Source: Lepidurus packardi (lineage: Eukaryota; Arthropoda; Branchiopoda; Notostraca; Triopsidae). From it: a DNA stretch of 64,000 bases. Below are positions 14,461 through 28,269 of this stretch, piece by piece. A program made the translations under genes and the position numbers. Below the pieces are notes generated by a model. The model was not told the origin of the DNA. It did no database searches and saw only the letters and a program-made list of their open reading frames with translations. Within the stretch, counting starts at the first letter, position 1; each line of letters begins with the position of its first letter. The stretch spans positions 1-64,000 of the forward strand of contig JAKZAN010000222.1 in the NCBI GenBank assembly GCA_023053545.1, given 5' to 3'.

Positions 14461-14680
14461 CGGACTGAAATAATTCCTTACTGACTGAATTAAATCCTTA
14501 CGGACTGAATTAATTCCTTTCGGACTGAATTAGTTCCTTAAGGACTGAATTAATTCCTTACGGACTGAATTAATTCCTTTCGGACTTAGTTAATTCCTTA
14601 CGTACTTAATTAATTCCTTACGGTCTGAATTAATTCCGTACGGATTTTATTAATTCCTTACGGACTGAATTAATTCATTA
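14461..14680 (+). repeat. 220-bp perfect tandem duplication, copy 2
   Basis: Identical by eye to 14,241-14,460 at an offset of exactly 11 monomers. It is followed at 14,681 by ACTGAAATAATTCC again, consistent with an exchange between the two ACTGAAATAATT monomers that flank this block in other HORs. Confidence 0.88.
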
Positions 14681-17600
14681 CGGACTGAAATAATTCCTTA
14701 CGGACTGAATTAATTCATTACGGACTGAATTAATTCCTTAATTAATTCCTTACGGACTGAATTAATTTCATACGGACTGAATTAATTAATTACGGACTGA
14801 ACTTATTCCTTACGGACTGAATTAATTCCTTACGGACTGAATTAATTCCTTACGGACTGAATTAATTCCTTACGGACTGAAATAATACCTTACGGACTGA
14901 ATTAAATCCTTACGGACAGAATTAATTCCTTACGGACTGAATTAATTCCTTACGGACTGAATTAATTCCTTACGGACTGAATTAATTCCTTACGACTGAA
15001 TTAATTCCTTACGGACTGAATTAATTCCTTAATTAATTCCTTACGGACTGAATTAATTTCATACGGACTGAATTAATTCATTACGGACTTAATTAATCGA
15101 TTACGGACTGAATTATTTCCTTACGTACTGAACTTATTCCTTACGGACTGAATTAATTCCTTACGGACTGAATTAATTCCTTACGGACTGAATTAATTCA
15201 TTACGTACTGAAATAATTCCTTACGGACTGAATTAATTCCTTACGGACTGAATTAATTCCTTACGGACTGAATTAATTCCTTAATTAATTCCTTACGGAC
15301 TGAATTAATTTCATACGGACTGAATTAATTCATTACGGACTTAATTAATCGATTACGGACTGAATTAATTCCTTACGTACTGAACTTATTCCTTACGGAC
15401 TGAATTAATTCCGTACGGATTTTATTAATTCCTTACGGACTGAATTAATTCATTACGGACTGAAATAATTCCTTACTGACTGAATTAAATCCTTACGGAC
15501 TGAATTAATTCCTTTCGGACTGAATTAGTTCCTTAAGGACTGAATTAATTCCTTACGGACTGAATTAATTCCTTTCGGACTTAGTTAATTCCTTACGTAC
15601 TTAATTAATTCCTTACGGTCTGAATTAATTCCGTACGGATTTTATTAATTCCTTACGGACTTAATTAATTCATTACGGACTGAAATAATTCCTTACGGAC
15701 TGAATTAATTCATTACGGACTGAATTAATTCCTTAATTAATTCCTTACGGACTGAATTAATTTCATACGGACTGAATTAATTAATTACGGACTGAACTTA
15801 TTCCTTACGGACTGAATTAATTCCTTACGGACTGAATTAATTCCTTACGGACTGAATTAATTCCTTACGTACTGAAATAATTCCTTACGGACTGAATTAA
15901 TTCCTTACGGACTGAATTAATTCCTTACGGACTGAATTAATTCCTTAATTAATTCCTTACGGACTGAATTAATTTCATACGGACTGAATTAATTCATTAC
16001 GGACTTAATTAATCGATTACGGACTGAATTAATTCCTTACGCACTGAACTTATTCCTTACGGACTGAATTAATTCCTTACGGACTGAATTAATTCCTTAC
16101 GGACTGAATTAATACCTTACGGACTGAATTAAATCCTTACGGACTGAATTAATTCCTTACGGACTGAATTAATTCCTTACGGACTGAAATAATTCCTTAC
16201 TGACTGAATTAAATCCTTACGGACTGAATTAATTCCTTTCGGACTGAATTAGTTCCTTAAGGACTGAATTAATTCCTTACGGACTGAATTAATTCCTTTC
16301 GGACTTAGTTAATTCCTTACGTACTTAATTAATTCCTTACGGTCTGAATTAATTCCGTACGGATTTTATTAATTCCTTACGGACTGAATTAATTCATTAC
16401 GGACTGAAATAATTCCTTACGGACTGAATTAATTCATTACGGACTGAATTAATTCCTTAATTAATTCCTTACGGACTGAATTAATTTCATACGGACTGAA
16501 TTAATTAATTACGGACTGAACTTATTCCTTACGGACTGAATTAATTCCTTACGGACTGAATTAATTCCTTACGGACTGAATTAATTCCTTACGGACTGAA
16601 TTAATACCTTACGGACTGAATTAAATCCTTACGGACTGAATTAATTCCTTACGGACTGAATTAATTCCTTACGGACTGAATTAATTCCTTACGGACTGAA
16701 TTAATTCCTTACGGACTGAATTAATTCCTTACGGACTGAATTAATTCCTTACGGACTTAATTAATTCCTTACGGATTTTATTAATTCCTTACGGACTGAA
16801 TTAATTCCGTACGGACTGAATTAATTCCGTACGGATTTTATTAATTCCTTACGGACTGAATAAATTCCTTACGAACTGAATTAATTCCGTACGGATTTTA
16901 TTAATTCCTTACGGACTGAATTAATTCATTACGGACTTAATTAATCCATTACGGACTGAATTATTTCCTTACGTACTGAAGTTATTCCTTACGGACTGAA
17001 TTAATTCCTTACGTACTGAAATAATTTCTTACGGACTGAATTAATTCCTTACGGACTGAATTAATTCCTTACGGACTGAATTAATTCCTTAATTAATTCC
17101 TTACGGACTGAATTAATTTCATACGGACTGAATTAATTCATTACGGACTTAATTAATCGATTACGGACTGAATTAATTCCTTACGTACTGAACTTATTCC
17201 TTACGGACTGAATTAATTCCTTACGGACTGAATTAATTCCTTACGGACTGAATTAATTCCTTACGGACTGAATTAATACCTTACGGACTGAATTAAATCC
17301 TTACGGACTGTATTAATTCCTTACGGACTGAATTAATTCCTTACGGACTGAAATAATTCCTTACTGACTGAATTAAATCCTTACGGACTGAATTAATTCC
17401 TTTCGGACTGAATTAGTTCCTTAAGGACTGAATTAATTCCTTACGGACTGAATTAATTCCTTTCGGACTTAGTTAATTCCTTACGTACTTAATTAATTCC
17501 TTACGGTCTGAATTAATTCCGTTCGGATTTTATTAATTCCTTACGGACTGAATTAATTCATTACGGACTGAAGAAATTCCTTACGAACTGAACTAATTCC

Positions 17601-19689
17601 GTACGGATTTTATTAATTCATTACGGACTGAAATAATTCCTTACGGACTGAATTAATTCATTACGGACTGAATTAATTCCTTAATTAATTCCTTACGGAC
17701 TGAATTAATTTCATACGGACTGAACTAATTCATTACGGACTGAACTTATTCCTTACGGACTGAATTAATTCCTTACGGACTGAATTAATTCCTTACGGAC
17801 TGAATTAATTCCTTACGGACTGAATTAATACCTTACGGACTGAATTAAATCCTTACGGACTGAATTAATTCCTTACGGACTGAATTAATTCCTTACGGAC
17901 TGAATTAATTCCTTACTGACTGAATTAATTCCTACTGACTGAATTAATTCCTTACGGACTGAATTAATTCCTTACGGACTGAATTAATTCCTTACGGACT
18001 GAATTAATTCCTTACGGACTGAATTAATTCCTTACGGACTTAATTAATTCCTTACGGACTGAATCAATTCCGTACAGATTTTATTAATTCCTTACGGACT
18101 GAATAAATTCCTTACGAACTGAATTAATTCCGTACGGATTTTATTAATTCCTTACGGACTGAATTAATTCATTACGGACTGAATTAATTCCTTACGGACT
18201 GAATTAATACCTTACGGACTGAATTAAATCCTTACGGACTGAATTAATTCTTTACGGACTGAATTAATTCCTTACGGACTGAATTAATTCCTTACTGACT
18301 GAGTTAATTCCTTACTGACTGAATTAATTCCTTACGGACTGAATTAATTCCTTACGGACTGAATTAATTCCTTACGTACTGAAATAATTCCTTACGGACT
18401 GAATTAATTCCTTACGGACTGAATTAATTCCTTACGGACTGAATTAATTCCTTAATTAATTCCTTACGGACTGAATTAATTTCATACGGACTGAATTAAT
18501 TCATTACGGACTTAATTAATCGATTACGGACTGAATTAATTCCTTACGTACTGAACTTATTCCTTACGGACTGAATTAATTCCTTACGGACTGAATTTAT
18601 TCCTTACGGACTGAATTAATTCCTTACGTACTGAAATAATTCCTTACGGACTGAATTAATTCCTTACGGACTGAATTAATTCCTTACGGACTGAATTAAT
18701 TCCTTAATTAATTCCTTACGGACTGAATTAATTTCATACGGACTGAATTAATTCATTACGGACTTAATTAATCGATTACGGACTGAATTAATTCCTTACG
18801 TACTGAACTTATTCCTTACGGACTGAATTAATTCCTTACGGACTGAATTAATTCCTTACGGACTGAATTAATTCCTTACGGACTGAATTAATACCTTACG
18901 GACTGAATTAAATCCTTACGGACTGAATTAATTCCTTACGGACTGAATTAATTCCTTACGGACTGAAATAATTCCTTACTGACTGAATTAAATCCTTACG
19001 GACTGAATTAATTCCTTTCGGACTGAATTAGTTCCTTAAGGACTGAATTAATTCCTTACGGACTGAATTAATTCCTTTCGGACTTAGTTAATTCCTTACG
19101 TACTTAATTAATTCCTTACGGTCTGAATTAATTCCGTACGGATTTTATTAATTCCTTACGGACTGAATTAATTCATTACGGACTGAAATAATTGCTTACG
19201 GACTGAATTAATTCATTACGGACTGAATTAATTCCTTAATTAATTCCTTACGGACTGAATTAATTTCATACGGACTGAATTAATTAATTACGGACTGAAC
19301 TTATTCCTTACGGACTGAATTAATTCCTTACGGACTGAATTAATTCCTTACGGACTGAATTAATTCCTTACGGACTGAATTAATACCTTACGGACTGAAT
19401 TAAATCCTTACGGACTGAATTAATTCCTTACGGACTGAATTAATTCCTTACGGACTGAATTAATTCCTTACGGACTGAATTAATTCCTTACGGACTGAAT
19501 TAATTCCTTACGGACTGAATTAATTCCTTACGGACTGAATTAATTCATTACGGACTTAATTAATTCCTTACGGATTTTATTAATTCCTTACGGACTGAAT
19601 TAATTCCGTACGGACTGAATTAATTCCGTACGGATTTTATTAATTCCTTACGGACTGAATAAATTCCTTACGAACTGAATTAATTCCGT

Positions 19690-21344
19690 ACGGATTTTAT
19701 TAATTCCTTACGGACTGAATTAATTCATTACGGACTTAATTAATCCATTACGGACTGAATTATTTCCTTACGTACTGAAGTTATTCCTTACGGACTGAAT
19801 TAATTCCATACGGACTGAATTAATTCCTTAATTAATTCCTTACGGACTGAATTAATTTCATACGGACTGAATTAATTCATTACGGACTTAATTAATCGAT
19901 TACGGACTGAATTAATTCCTTACGTACTGAACTTATTCCTTACGGACTGAATTAATTCCTTACGGACTGAATTAATTCCTTACGGACTGAATTAATTCCT
20001 TACGGACTGAATTAATACCTTACGGACTGAATTAAATCCTTACGGACTGTATTAATTCCTTACGGACTGAATTAATTCCTTACGGACTGAAATAATTCCT
20101 TACTGACTGAATTAAATCCTTACGGACTGAATTAATTCCTTTCGGACTGAATTAGTTCCTTAAGGACTGAATTAATTCCTTACGGACTGAATTAATTCCT
20201 TTCGGACTTAGTTAATTCCTTACGTACTTAATTAATTCCTTACGGTCTGAATTAATTCCGTTCGGATTTTATTAATTCCTTACGGACTGAATTAATTCAT
20301 TACGGACTGAAGAAATTCCTTACGAACTGAATTAATTCCGTACGGATTTTATTAATTCATTACGGACTGAAATAATTCCTTACGGACTGAATTAATTCAT
20401 TACGGACTGAATTAATTCCTTAATTAATTCCTTACGGACTGAATTAATTTCATACGGACTGAATTAATTCATTACGGACTGAACTTATTCCTTACGGACT
20501 GAATTAATTCCTTACGGACTGAATTAATTCCTTACGGACTGAATTAATACCTTACGGACTGAATTAAATCCTTACGGACTGAATTAATTCCTTACGGACT
20601 GAATTAATTCCTTACGGACTGAATTAATTCCTTACTGACTGACTTAATTCCTACTGACTGAATTAATTCCTTACGGACTGAATTAATTCCTTACGGACTG
20701 AATTAATTCCTTACGGACTGAATTAATTCCTTACGGACTGAATTAATTCCTTACGGACTTAATTAATTCCTTACGGACTGAATCAATTCCGTACAGATTT
20801 TATTAATTCCTTACGGACTGAATAAATTCCTTACGAACTGAATTAATTCCGTACGGATTTTATTAATTCCTTACGGACTGAATTAATTCCTTACGGACTG
20901 AATTAATTCCTTACGGACTGAATTAATACCTTACGGACTGAATTAAATCCTTACGGACTGAATTAATTCTTTACGGACTGAATTAATTCCTTACGGACTG
21001 AATTAATTCCTTACTGACTGAGTTAATTCCTTACTGACTGAATTAATTCCTTACGGACTGAATTAATTCCTTACGGACTGAATTAATTCCTTACGTACTG
21101 AAATAATTCCTTACGGACTGAATTAATTCCTTACGGACTGAATTAATTCCTTACGGACTGAATTAATTCCTTAATTAATTCCTTACGGACTGAATTAATT
21201 TCATACGGACTGAATTAATTCATTACGGACTTAATTAATCGATTACGGACTGAATTAATTCCTTACGTACTGAACTTATTCCTTACGGACTGAATTAATT
21301 CCTTACGGACTGAATTAATTCCTTACGGACTGAATTAATTCCGT
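19690..21344 (+). repeat. 1,655-bp tandem duplication, copy 1
   Basis: Copy 1 of a duplication with constant offset 1,655 bp: J sites 19824, 20416 and 21167 match 21479, 22071 and 22822. Shared rare variants are TTCCATACGG (19,804 and 21,459), GACTGACTTAATTCC (near 20,640 and 22,295) and a 1-bp deletion giving TTCCTACTG (about 20,648 and 22,303). The breakpoint lies near 21,330-21,360, where the J-21167 cassette runs into CCGTTCGG, ATTTTATT and CCATTACGG monomers normally found at the end of a HOR. Edges are approximate. Confidence 0.85.
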
Positions 21345-22999
21345 TCGGATTTTATTAATTCCTTACGGACTGAATTAATTCATTACGGACTTAATTAATC
21401 CATTACGGACTGAATTATTTCCTTACGTACTGAAGTTATTCCTTACGGACTGAATTAATTCCATACGGACTGAATTAATTCCTTAATTAATTCCTTACGG
21501 ACTGAATTAATTTCATACGGACTGAATTAATTCATTACGGACTTAATTAATCGATTACGGACTGAATTAATTCCTTACGTACTGAACTTATTCCTTACGG
21601 ACTGAATTAATTCCTTACGGACTGAATTAATTCCTTACGGACTGAATTAATTCCTTACGGACTGAATTAATACCTTACGGACTGAATTAAATCCTTACGG
21701 ACTGTATTAATTCCTTACGGACTGAATTAATTCCTTACGGACTGAAATAATTCCTTACTGACTGAATTAAATCCTTACGGACTGAATTAATTCCTTTCGG
21801 ACTGAATTAGTTCCTTAAGGACTGAATTAATTCCTTACGGACTGAATTAATTCCTTTCGGACTTAGTTAATTCCTTACGTACTTAATTAATTCCTTACGG
21901 TCTGAATTAATTCCGTTCGGATTTTATTAATTCCTTACGGACTGAATTAATTCATTACGGACTGAAGAAATTCCTTACGAACTGAATTAATTCCGTACGG
22001 ATTTTATTAATTCATTACGGACTGAAATAATTCCTTACGGACTGAATTAATTCATTACGGACTGAATTAATTCCTTAATTAATTCCTTACGGACTGAATT
22101 AATTTCATACGGACTGAATTAATTCATTACGGACTGAACTTATTCCTTACGGACTGAATTAATTCCTTACGGACTGAATTAATTCCTTACGGACTGAATT
22201 AATACCTTACGGACTGAATTAAATCCTTACGGACTGAATTAATTCCTTACGGACTGAATTAATTCCTTACGGACTGAATTAATTCCTTACTGACTGACTT
22301 AATTCCTACTGACTGAATTAATTCCTTACGGACTGAATTAATTCCTTACGGACTGAATTAATTCCTTACGGACTGAATTAATTCCTTACGGACTGAATTA
22401 ATTCCTTACGGACTTAATTAATTCCTTACGGACTGAATCAATTCCGTACAGATTTTATTAATTCCTTACGGACTGAATAAATTCCTTACGAACTGAATTA
22501 ATTCCGTACGGATTTTATTAATTCCTTACGGACTGAATTAATTCATTACGGACTGAATTAATTCCTTACGGACTGAATTAATACCTTACGGACTGAATTA
22601 AATCCTTACGGACTGAATTAATTCTTTACGGACTGAATTAATTCCTTACGGACTGAATTAATTCCTTACTGACTGAGTTAATTCCTTACTGACTGAATTA
22701 ATTCCTTACGGACTGAATTAATTCCTTACGGACTGAATTAATTCCTTACGTACTGAAATAATTCCTTACGGACTGAATTAATTCCTTACGGACTGAATTA
22801 ATTCCTTACGGACTGAATTAATTCCTTAATTAATTCCTTACGGACTGAATTAATTTCATACGGACTGAATTAATTCATTACGGACTTAATTAATCGATTA
22901 CGGACTGAATTAATTCCTTACGTACTGAACTTATTCCTTACGGACTGAATTAATTCCTTACGGACTGAATTAATTCCTTACGGACTGAATTAATTCCTT
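21345..22999 (+). repeat. 1,655-bp tandem duplication, copy 2
   Basis: Second copy of 19,690-21,344; no indel separates them because the J offsets stay exactly 1,655 bp. A single difference seen is TTCCTTACGG at about 20,889 against TTCATTACGG at about 22,544. The last of the 1-bp register shifts in the window lies here, near 22,303, and is inherited from the shared ancestor. No gene or unique sequence. Confidence 0.85.
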
Positions 23000-25900
23000 A
23001 CGTACTGAAATAATTCCTTACGGACTGAATTAATTCCTTACGGACTGAATTAGTTCCTTAAGGACTGAATTAATTCCTTACGGACTGAATTAATTCCTTA
23101 CGGACTGAATTAATACCTTACGGACTGAATTAAATCCTTACGGACTGAATTAATTCCTTACGGACTGAATTAATTCCTTACGGACTGAAATAATTCCTTA
23201 CTGACTGAATTAAATCCTTACGGACTGAATTAATTCCTTTCGGACTGAATTAGTTCCTTAAGGACTGAATTAATTCCTTACGGACTGAATTAATTCCTTA
23301 CGGACTGAATTAATTCCTTACGGACTGAATTAATTCCTTACGGACTGAATTAATACCTTACGGACTGAATTAATTCCTTAGGTACTGAACTTATTCCTTA
23401 CGGACTGAATTAATTCCTTACGGACTGAATTAATTCCTTACGGACTGAATTAATTCCTTACGGACTGAATTAATTCCTTACGGACTGAATTAATTCCTTA
23501 CGGACTTAATTAATTCCTTACGGATTTTATTAATTCCTTACGGACTGAATTAATTCCGTACGGACTGAATTAATTCCGTACGGATTTTATTAATTCCTTA
23601 CGGACTGAATAAATTCCTTACGAACTGAATTAATTCCGTACGGATTTTATTAATTCCTTACGGACTGAATTAATTCATTACGGACTTAATTAATCCATTA
23701 CGGACTGAATTATTTCCTTACGTACTGAAGTTATTCCTTACGGACTGAATTAATTCCTTACGTACTGAAATAATTTCTTACGGACTGAATTAATTCCTTA
23801 CGGACTGAATTAATTCCTTACGGACTGAATTAATTCCTTAATTAATTCCTTACGGACTGAATTAATTTCATACGGACTGAATTAATTCATTACGGACTTA
23901 ATTAATCGATTACGGACTGAATTAATTCCTTACGTACTGAACTTATTCCTTACGGACTGAATTAATTCCTTACGGACTGAATTAATTCCTTACGGACTGA
24001 ATTAATTCCTTACGGACTGAATTAATACCTTACGGACTGAATTAAATCCTTACGGACTGTATTAATTCCTTACGGACTGAATTAATTCCTTACGGACTGA
24101 AATAATTCCTTACTGACTGAATTAAATCCTTACGGACTGAATTAATTCCTTTCGGACTGAATTAATTCCTTACGGACTGAATTAATTCCTTACGGACTGA
24201 ATTAATTCCTTACGGACTTAATTAATTCCTTACGTACTTAATTAATTCCTTACGGTCTGAATTAATTCCGTACGGATTTTATTAATTCCTTACGGACTGA
24301 ATTAATTCATTACGGACTTAATTAATCCATTACGGACTGAATTATTTCCTTACGTACTGAAGTTATTCCTTACGGACTTAATTAATTCCGTACGGATTTT
24401 ATTAATTCCTTACGGACTGAATCAATTCCGTACAGATTTTATTAATTCCTTACGGACTGAATAAATTCCTTACGAACTGAATTAATTCCGTACGGATTTT
24501 ATTAATTCCTTACGGACTGAATTAATTCATTACGGACTGAATTAATACCTTACGAACTGAATTAAATCCTTACGGACTGAATTAATTCCTTACGGACTGA
24601 ATTAGTTCCTTAAGGACTGAATTAATTCCTTACGTACTTAATTAATTCCTTACGGTCTGAATTAATTCCGTACGGATTTTATTAATTCCTTACGGAATGA
24701 ATTAATTCATTACGGACTGAAGAAATTCCTTACGAACTGAATTAATTCCGTACGGATTTTATTAATTCCTTACGGACTGAATTAATTCATTACGGACTGA
24801 AATAATTCCTTACGGACTGAATTAATTCCTTACGGACTGAATTAATTCCTTACGGACTGAATTAATTCCTTACGGACTTAATTAATTAATTACGTACTTT
24901 ATTAATTCCTTACGGTCTGAATTAATTCCGTACGGATTTTATTAATTCCTTACGGACTGAATCAATTCCGTACAGATTTTATTAATTCCTTACGGACTGA
25001 ATAAATTCCTTACGAACTGAATTAATTCCGTACGGATTTTATTAATTCCTTACGGACTGAATTAATTCATTACGGACTGAATTAATTCCTTACGGACTGA
25101 ATTAATTCCTTAATTAATTCCTTACGGATTGAATTAATTTCATACGGACTGAATTAATTCATTACGGACTTAATTAATCGATTACGGACTGAATTAATTC
25201 CTTACGTACTGAACTTATTCCTTACGGACTGAATTAATTCCTTACGGACTGAATTAATACCTTACGGACTGAATTAAATCCTTACGGACTGAATTAATTC
25301 CTTACGGACTGAATTAATTCCTTACGGACTGAATTAATTCCTTACTGACTGAATTAATTCCTTACGGACTGAATTAATTCCTTACGGACTGAATTAATTC
25401 CTTACGGACTGAATTAATTCCTTACGGACTTAATTAATTCCTTACGTACTTAATTAATTCCTTACGGTCTGAATTAATTCCGTACGGATTTTATTAATTC
25501 CTTACGGACTGAATTAATTCATTACGGACTTAATTAATCCATTACGGACTGAATTATTTCCTTACGGACTGAATTAATTCCTTAATTAATTCCTTACGGA
25601 CTGAATTAATTTCATACGGACTGAATTAATTCATTACGGACTTAATTAATTTCATACGGACTGAATTAATTCATTACGGACTTAATTAATCGATTAAGGA
25701 CTGAATTAATTCCTTACGTACTGAACTTATTCCTTACGGACTGAATTAATTCCTTACGGACTGAATTAATTCCTTACGGACTGAATTAATTCCTTACGGA
25801 CTGAACTAATACCTTACGGACTGAATTAAATCCTTACGGACTGAATTAATTCCTTACGGACTGAATTAATTCCTTACGGACTGAAATAATTCATTACTGA

Positions 25901-28269
25901 CTGAATTAAATCCTTACGGACTGAATTAATTCCTTACGGACTGAATTAATTCCTTACGGACTGAATTAATTCCTTACGGACTGAAATAATTCCTTACTGA
26001 CTGAATTAAATCCTTACGGACTGAATTAATTCCTTACGTACTTTATTAATTCCTTACGGTCTGAATTAATTCCGTACGGATTTTATTAATTCCTTACGGA
26101 CTGAATTAATTCCGTACGGATTTTATTAATTTCTTACGGACTGAATAAATTCCTTACGAACTGAATTAATTCCGTACGGATTTTATTAATTCCTTACGGA
26201 CTGAATTAATTAATTACGGACTGAATTAATTCCTTACGGACTGAATTAATTCCTTACGGACTGAATTAATTCCTTAATTAATTCCTTACGGACTGAATTA
26301 ATTTCATACGGACTGAATTAATTCATTACGGACTTAATTAATCGATTACGGACTGAATTAATTCCTTACGTACTGAACTTATTCCTTACGGACTGAATTA
26401 ATTCCTTACGGACTGAATTAATTCCTTACGGACTGAATTAATTCCTTACGGACTGAATTAATACCTTACGGACTGAATTAATTCCTTACGGACTGAATTA
26501 ATTCCTTACGGACTGAAATAATTCCTTACTGACTGAATTAAATCCTTACGGACTGAATTAATTCCTTACGGACTGAATTAATTCCTTACGGACTGAATTA
26601 ATTCCTTACGGACTGAATTAATAATTTACGGACTGAATTAAATCCTTACGGACTGAATTAATTCCTTACGGACTGAATTAATTCCTTACGGACTGAATTA
26701 ATTCCTTACTGACTGAATTAATTCCTTACGGACTGAATTAATTCCTTACGGACTGAATTAATTCCTTACGGACTGAAATAATTCCTTACTGACTGAATTA
26801 AATCCTTACGGACTGAATTAATTCCTTTCGGACTGAAATAGTTCCTTAAGGACTGAATTAATTCCTTACGTACTTAATTAATTCCTTACGGTCTGAAATA
26901 ATTCCGTACGGATTTTATTAATTCCTTACGGACTGAATTAATTCATTACGGACTGAAGAAATTCCTTACGAACTGAATTAATTCCGTACGGATTTTATTA
27001 ATTCCTTACGGACTGAATTAATTCATTACGGACTGAAATAATTCCTTACGGACTGAATTAATTCATTACGGACTGAATTAATTTCATACGTACTGAATTA
27101 ATTCATTACGGACTTAATTAATCGATTACGGACTGAATTAATTCCTTACGTACTGAACTTATTCCTTACGGACTGAATTAATTCCTTACGGACTGAATTA
27201 ATACCTTACGGACTGAATTAAATCCTTACGGACTGAATTAATTCCTTACGGACTGAATTAATTCCTTACGGACTGAATTAATTCCTTACTGACTGAATTA
27301 ATTCCTTACGGACTGAATTAATTCCTTACGGACTGAATTAATTCCTTACGGACTGAATTAATTCCTTACGGTCTGAATTAATTCCGTACGGATTTTATTA
27401 ATTCCTTACGGACTGAATTAATTCATTACGGACTTAATTAATCCATTACGGACTGAATTATTTCCTTACGTACTGAAGTTATTCCTTACGGACTGAATTA
27501 ATTCCTTACGTACTGAAATAATTCCTTACGGACTGAATTAATTCCTTACGGACTGAATTAATTCCTTACGGACTGAATTAATTCCTTAATTAATTCCTTA
27601 CGGACTGAATTAATTTCATACGGACTGAATTAATTCATTACGGACTTAATTAATCGATTACGGACTGAATTAATTCCTTACGTACTGAACTTATTCCTTA
27701 CGGACTGAATTAATTCCTTACGGACTGAATTAATTCCTTTCGGACTGAATTAGTTCCTTAAGGACTGAATTAATTCCTTACGTACTTAATTAATTCCTTA
27801 CGGTCTGAATTAATTCCGTACGGATTTTATTAATTCCTTACGGAATGAATTAATTCATTACGGACTGAAGAAATTCCTTACGAACTGAATTAATTCCGTA
27901 CGGATTTTATTAATTCCTTACGGACTGAATTAATTCATTACGGACTGAAATAATTCCTTACGGACTGAATTAATTCCTTACGGACTGAATTAATTCCTTA
28001 CGGACTGAATTAATTCCTTACGGACTTAATTAATTCCTTACGTACTTTATTAATTCCTTACGGTCTGAATTAATTCCGTACGGATTTTATTAATTCCTTA
28101 CGGACTGAATCAATTCCGTACAGATTTTATTAATTCCTTACGGACTGAATAAATTCCTTACGAACTGAATTAAATCCGTACGGATTTTATTAATTCCTTA
28201 CGGACTGAATTAATTCATTACTGACGGAATTAATTCCTTACGGACTGAATTAATTCCTTAATTAATTCC
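23000..28269 (+). repeat. Mosaic subarray with sparse J sites
   Basis: J sites only at 23834, 25106, 25578, 26270, 27582 and 28254, with spacings up to 1,312 bp. HOR pieces are joined in unusual orders. About 24,590-25,300 matches about 27,740-28,450 at an offset of 3,148 bp (J 25106 and 28254). Near 25,621-25,680 the TTTCAT and TTCATT pair is repeated, a 40-bp insertion inside the J cassette. At 27,081 a TTTCAT monomer follows TTCATTACGG with no J. No gene or unique sequence. From here to the window end all J spacings stay at 12 modulo 20 except across the inversion. Confidence 0.83.
25621..25680 (+). repeat. 40-bp insertion within a J cassette
   Basis: The TTTCAT and TTCATT monomer pair of the J-25578 cassette is present twice, the second copy starting from a CTTAATTAATTTCAT hybrid monomer. 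This adds two monomers. With one extra consensus monomer before the next J it accounts for the 692-bp unit where relatives at 29218, 31386 and 34178 are 632 bp. Confidence 0.8.

Larger units (their letters stand above)
12367..19689 (+). repeat. HOR family with shortened J cassettes
   Basis: Seventeen J sites, 12367 to 19232. Two shortened cassettes dominate. In one, TTTCAT is followed by AATTAATTAATTACGG and CTTATT (14734, 15729, 16453, 19232; also 8779 and 11775). In the other, TTTCAT and TTCATT lead straight to CTTATT (12979, 17677; also 20416 and 22071). Both lack the CGATT monomer. A ladder of J spacings recurs with whole-monomer changes: 512, 592, 612, 691, 252 from 11263; 512, 632, 592, 771, 252 from 15941; 532, 592, 592, 751 from 18700. 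Small tandem duplications sit at 14,101-14,220 and 14,241-14,680. A 1-bp deletion lies near 14,993 (TTACGACTG). No coding content. Confidence 0.85.
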
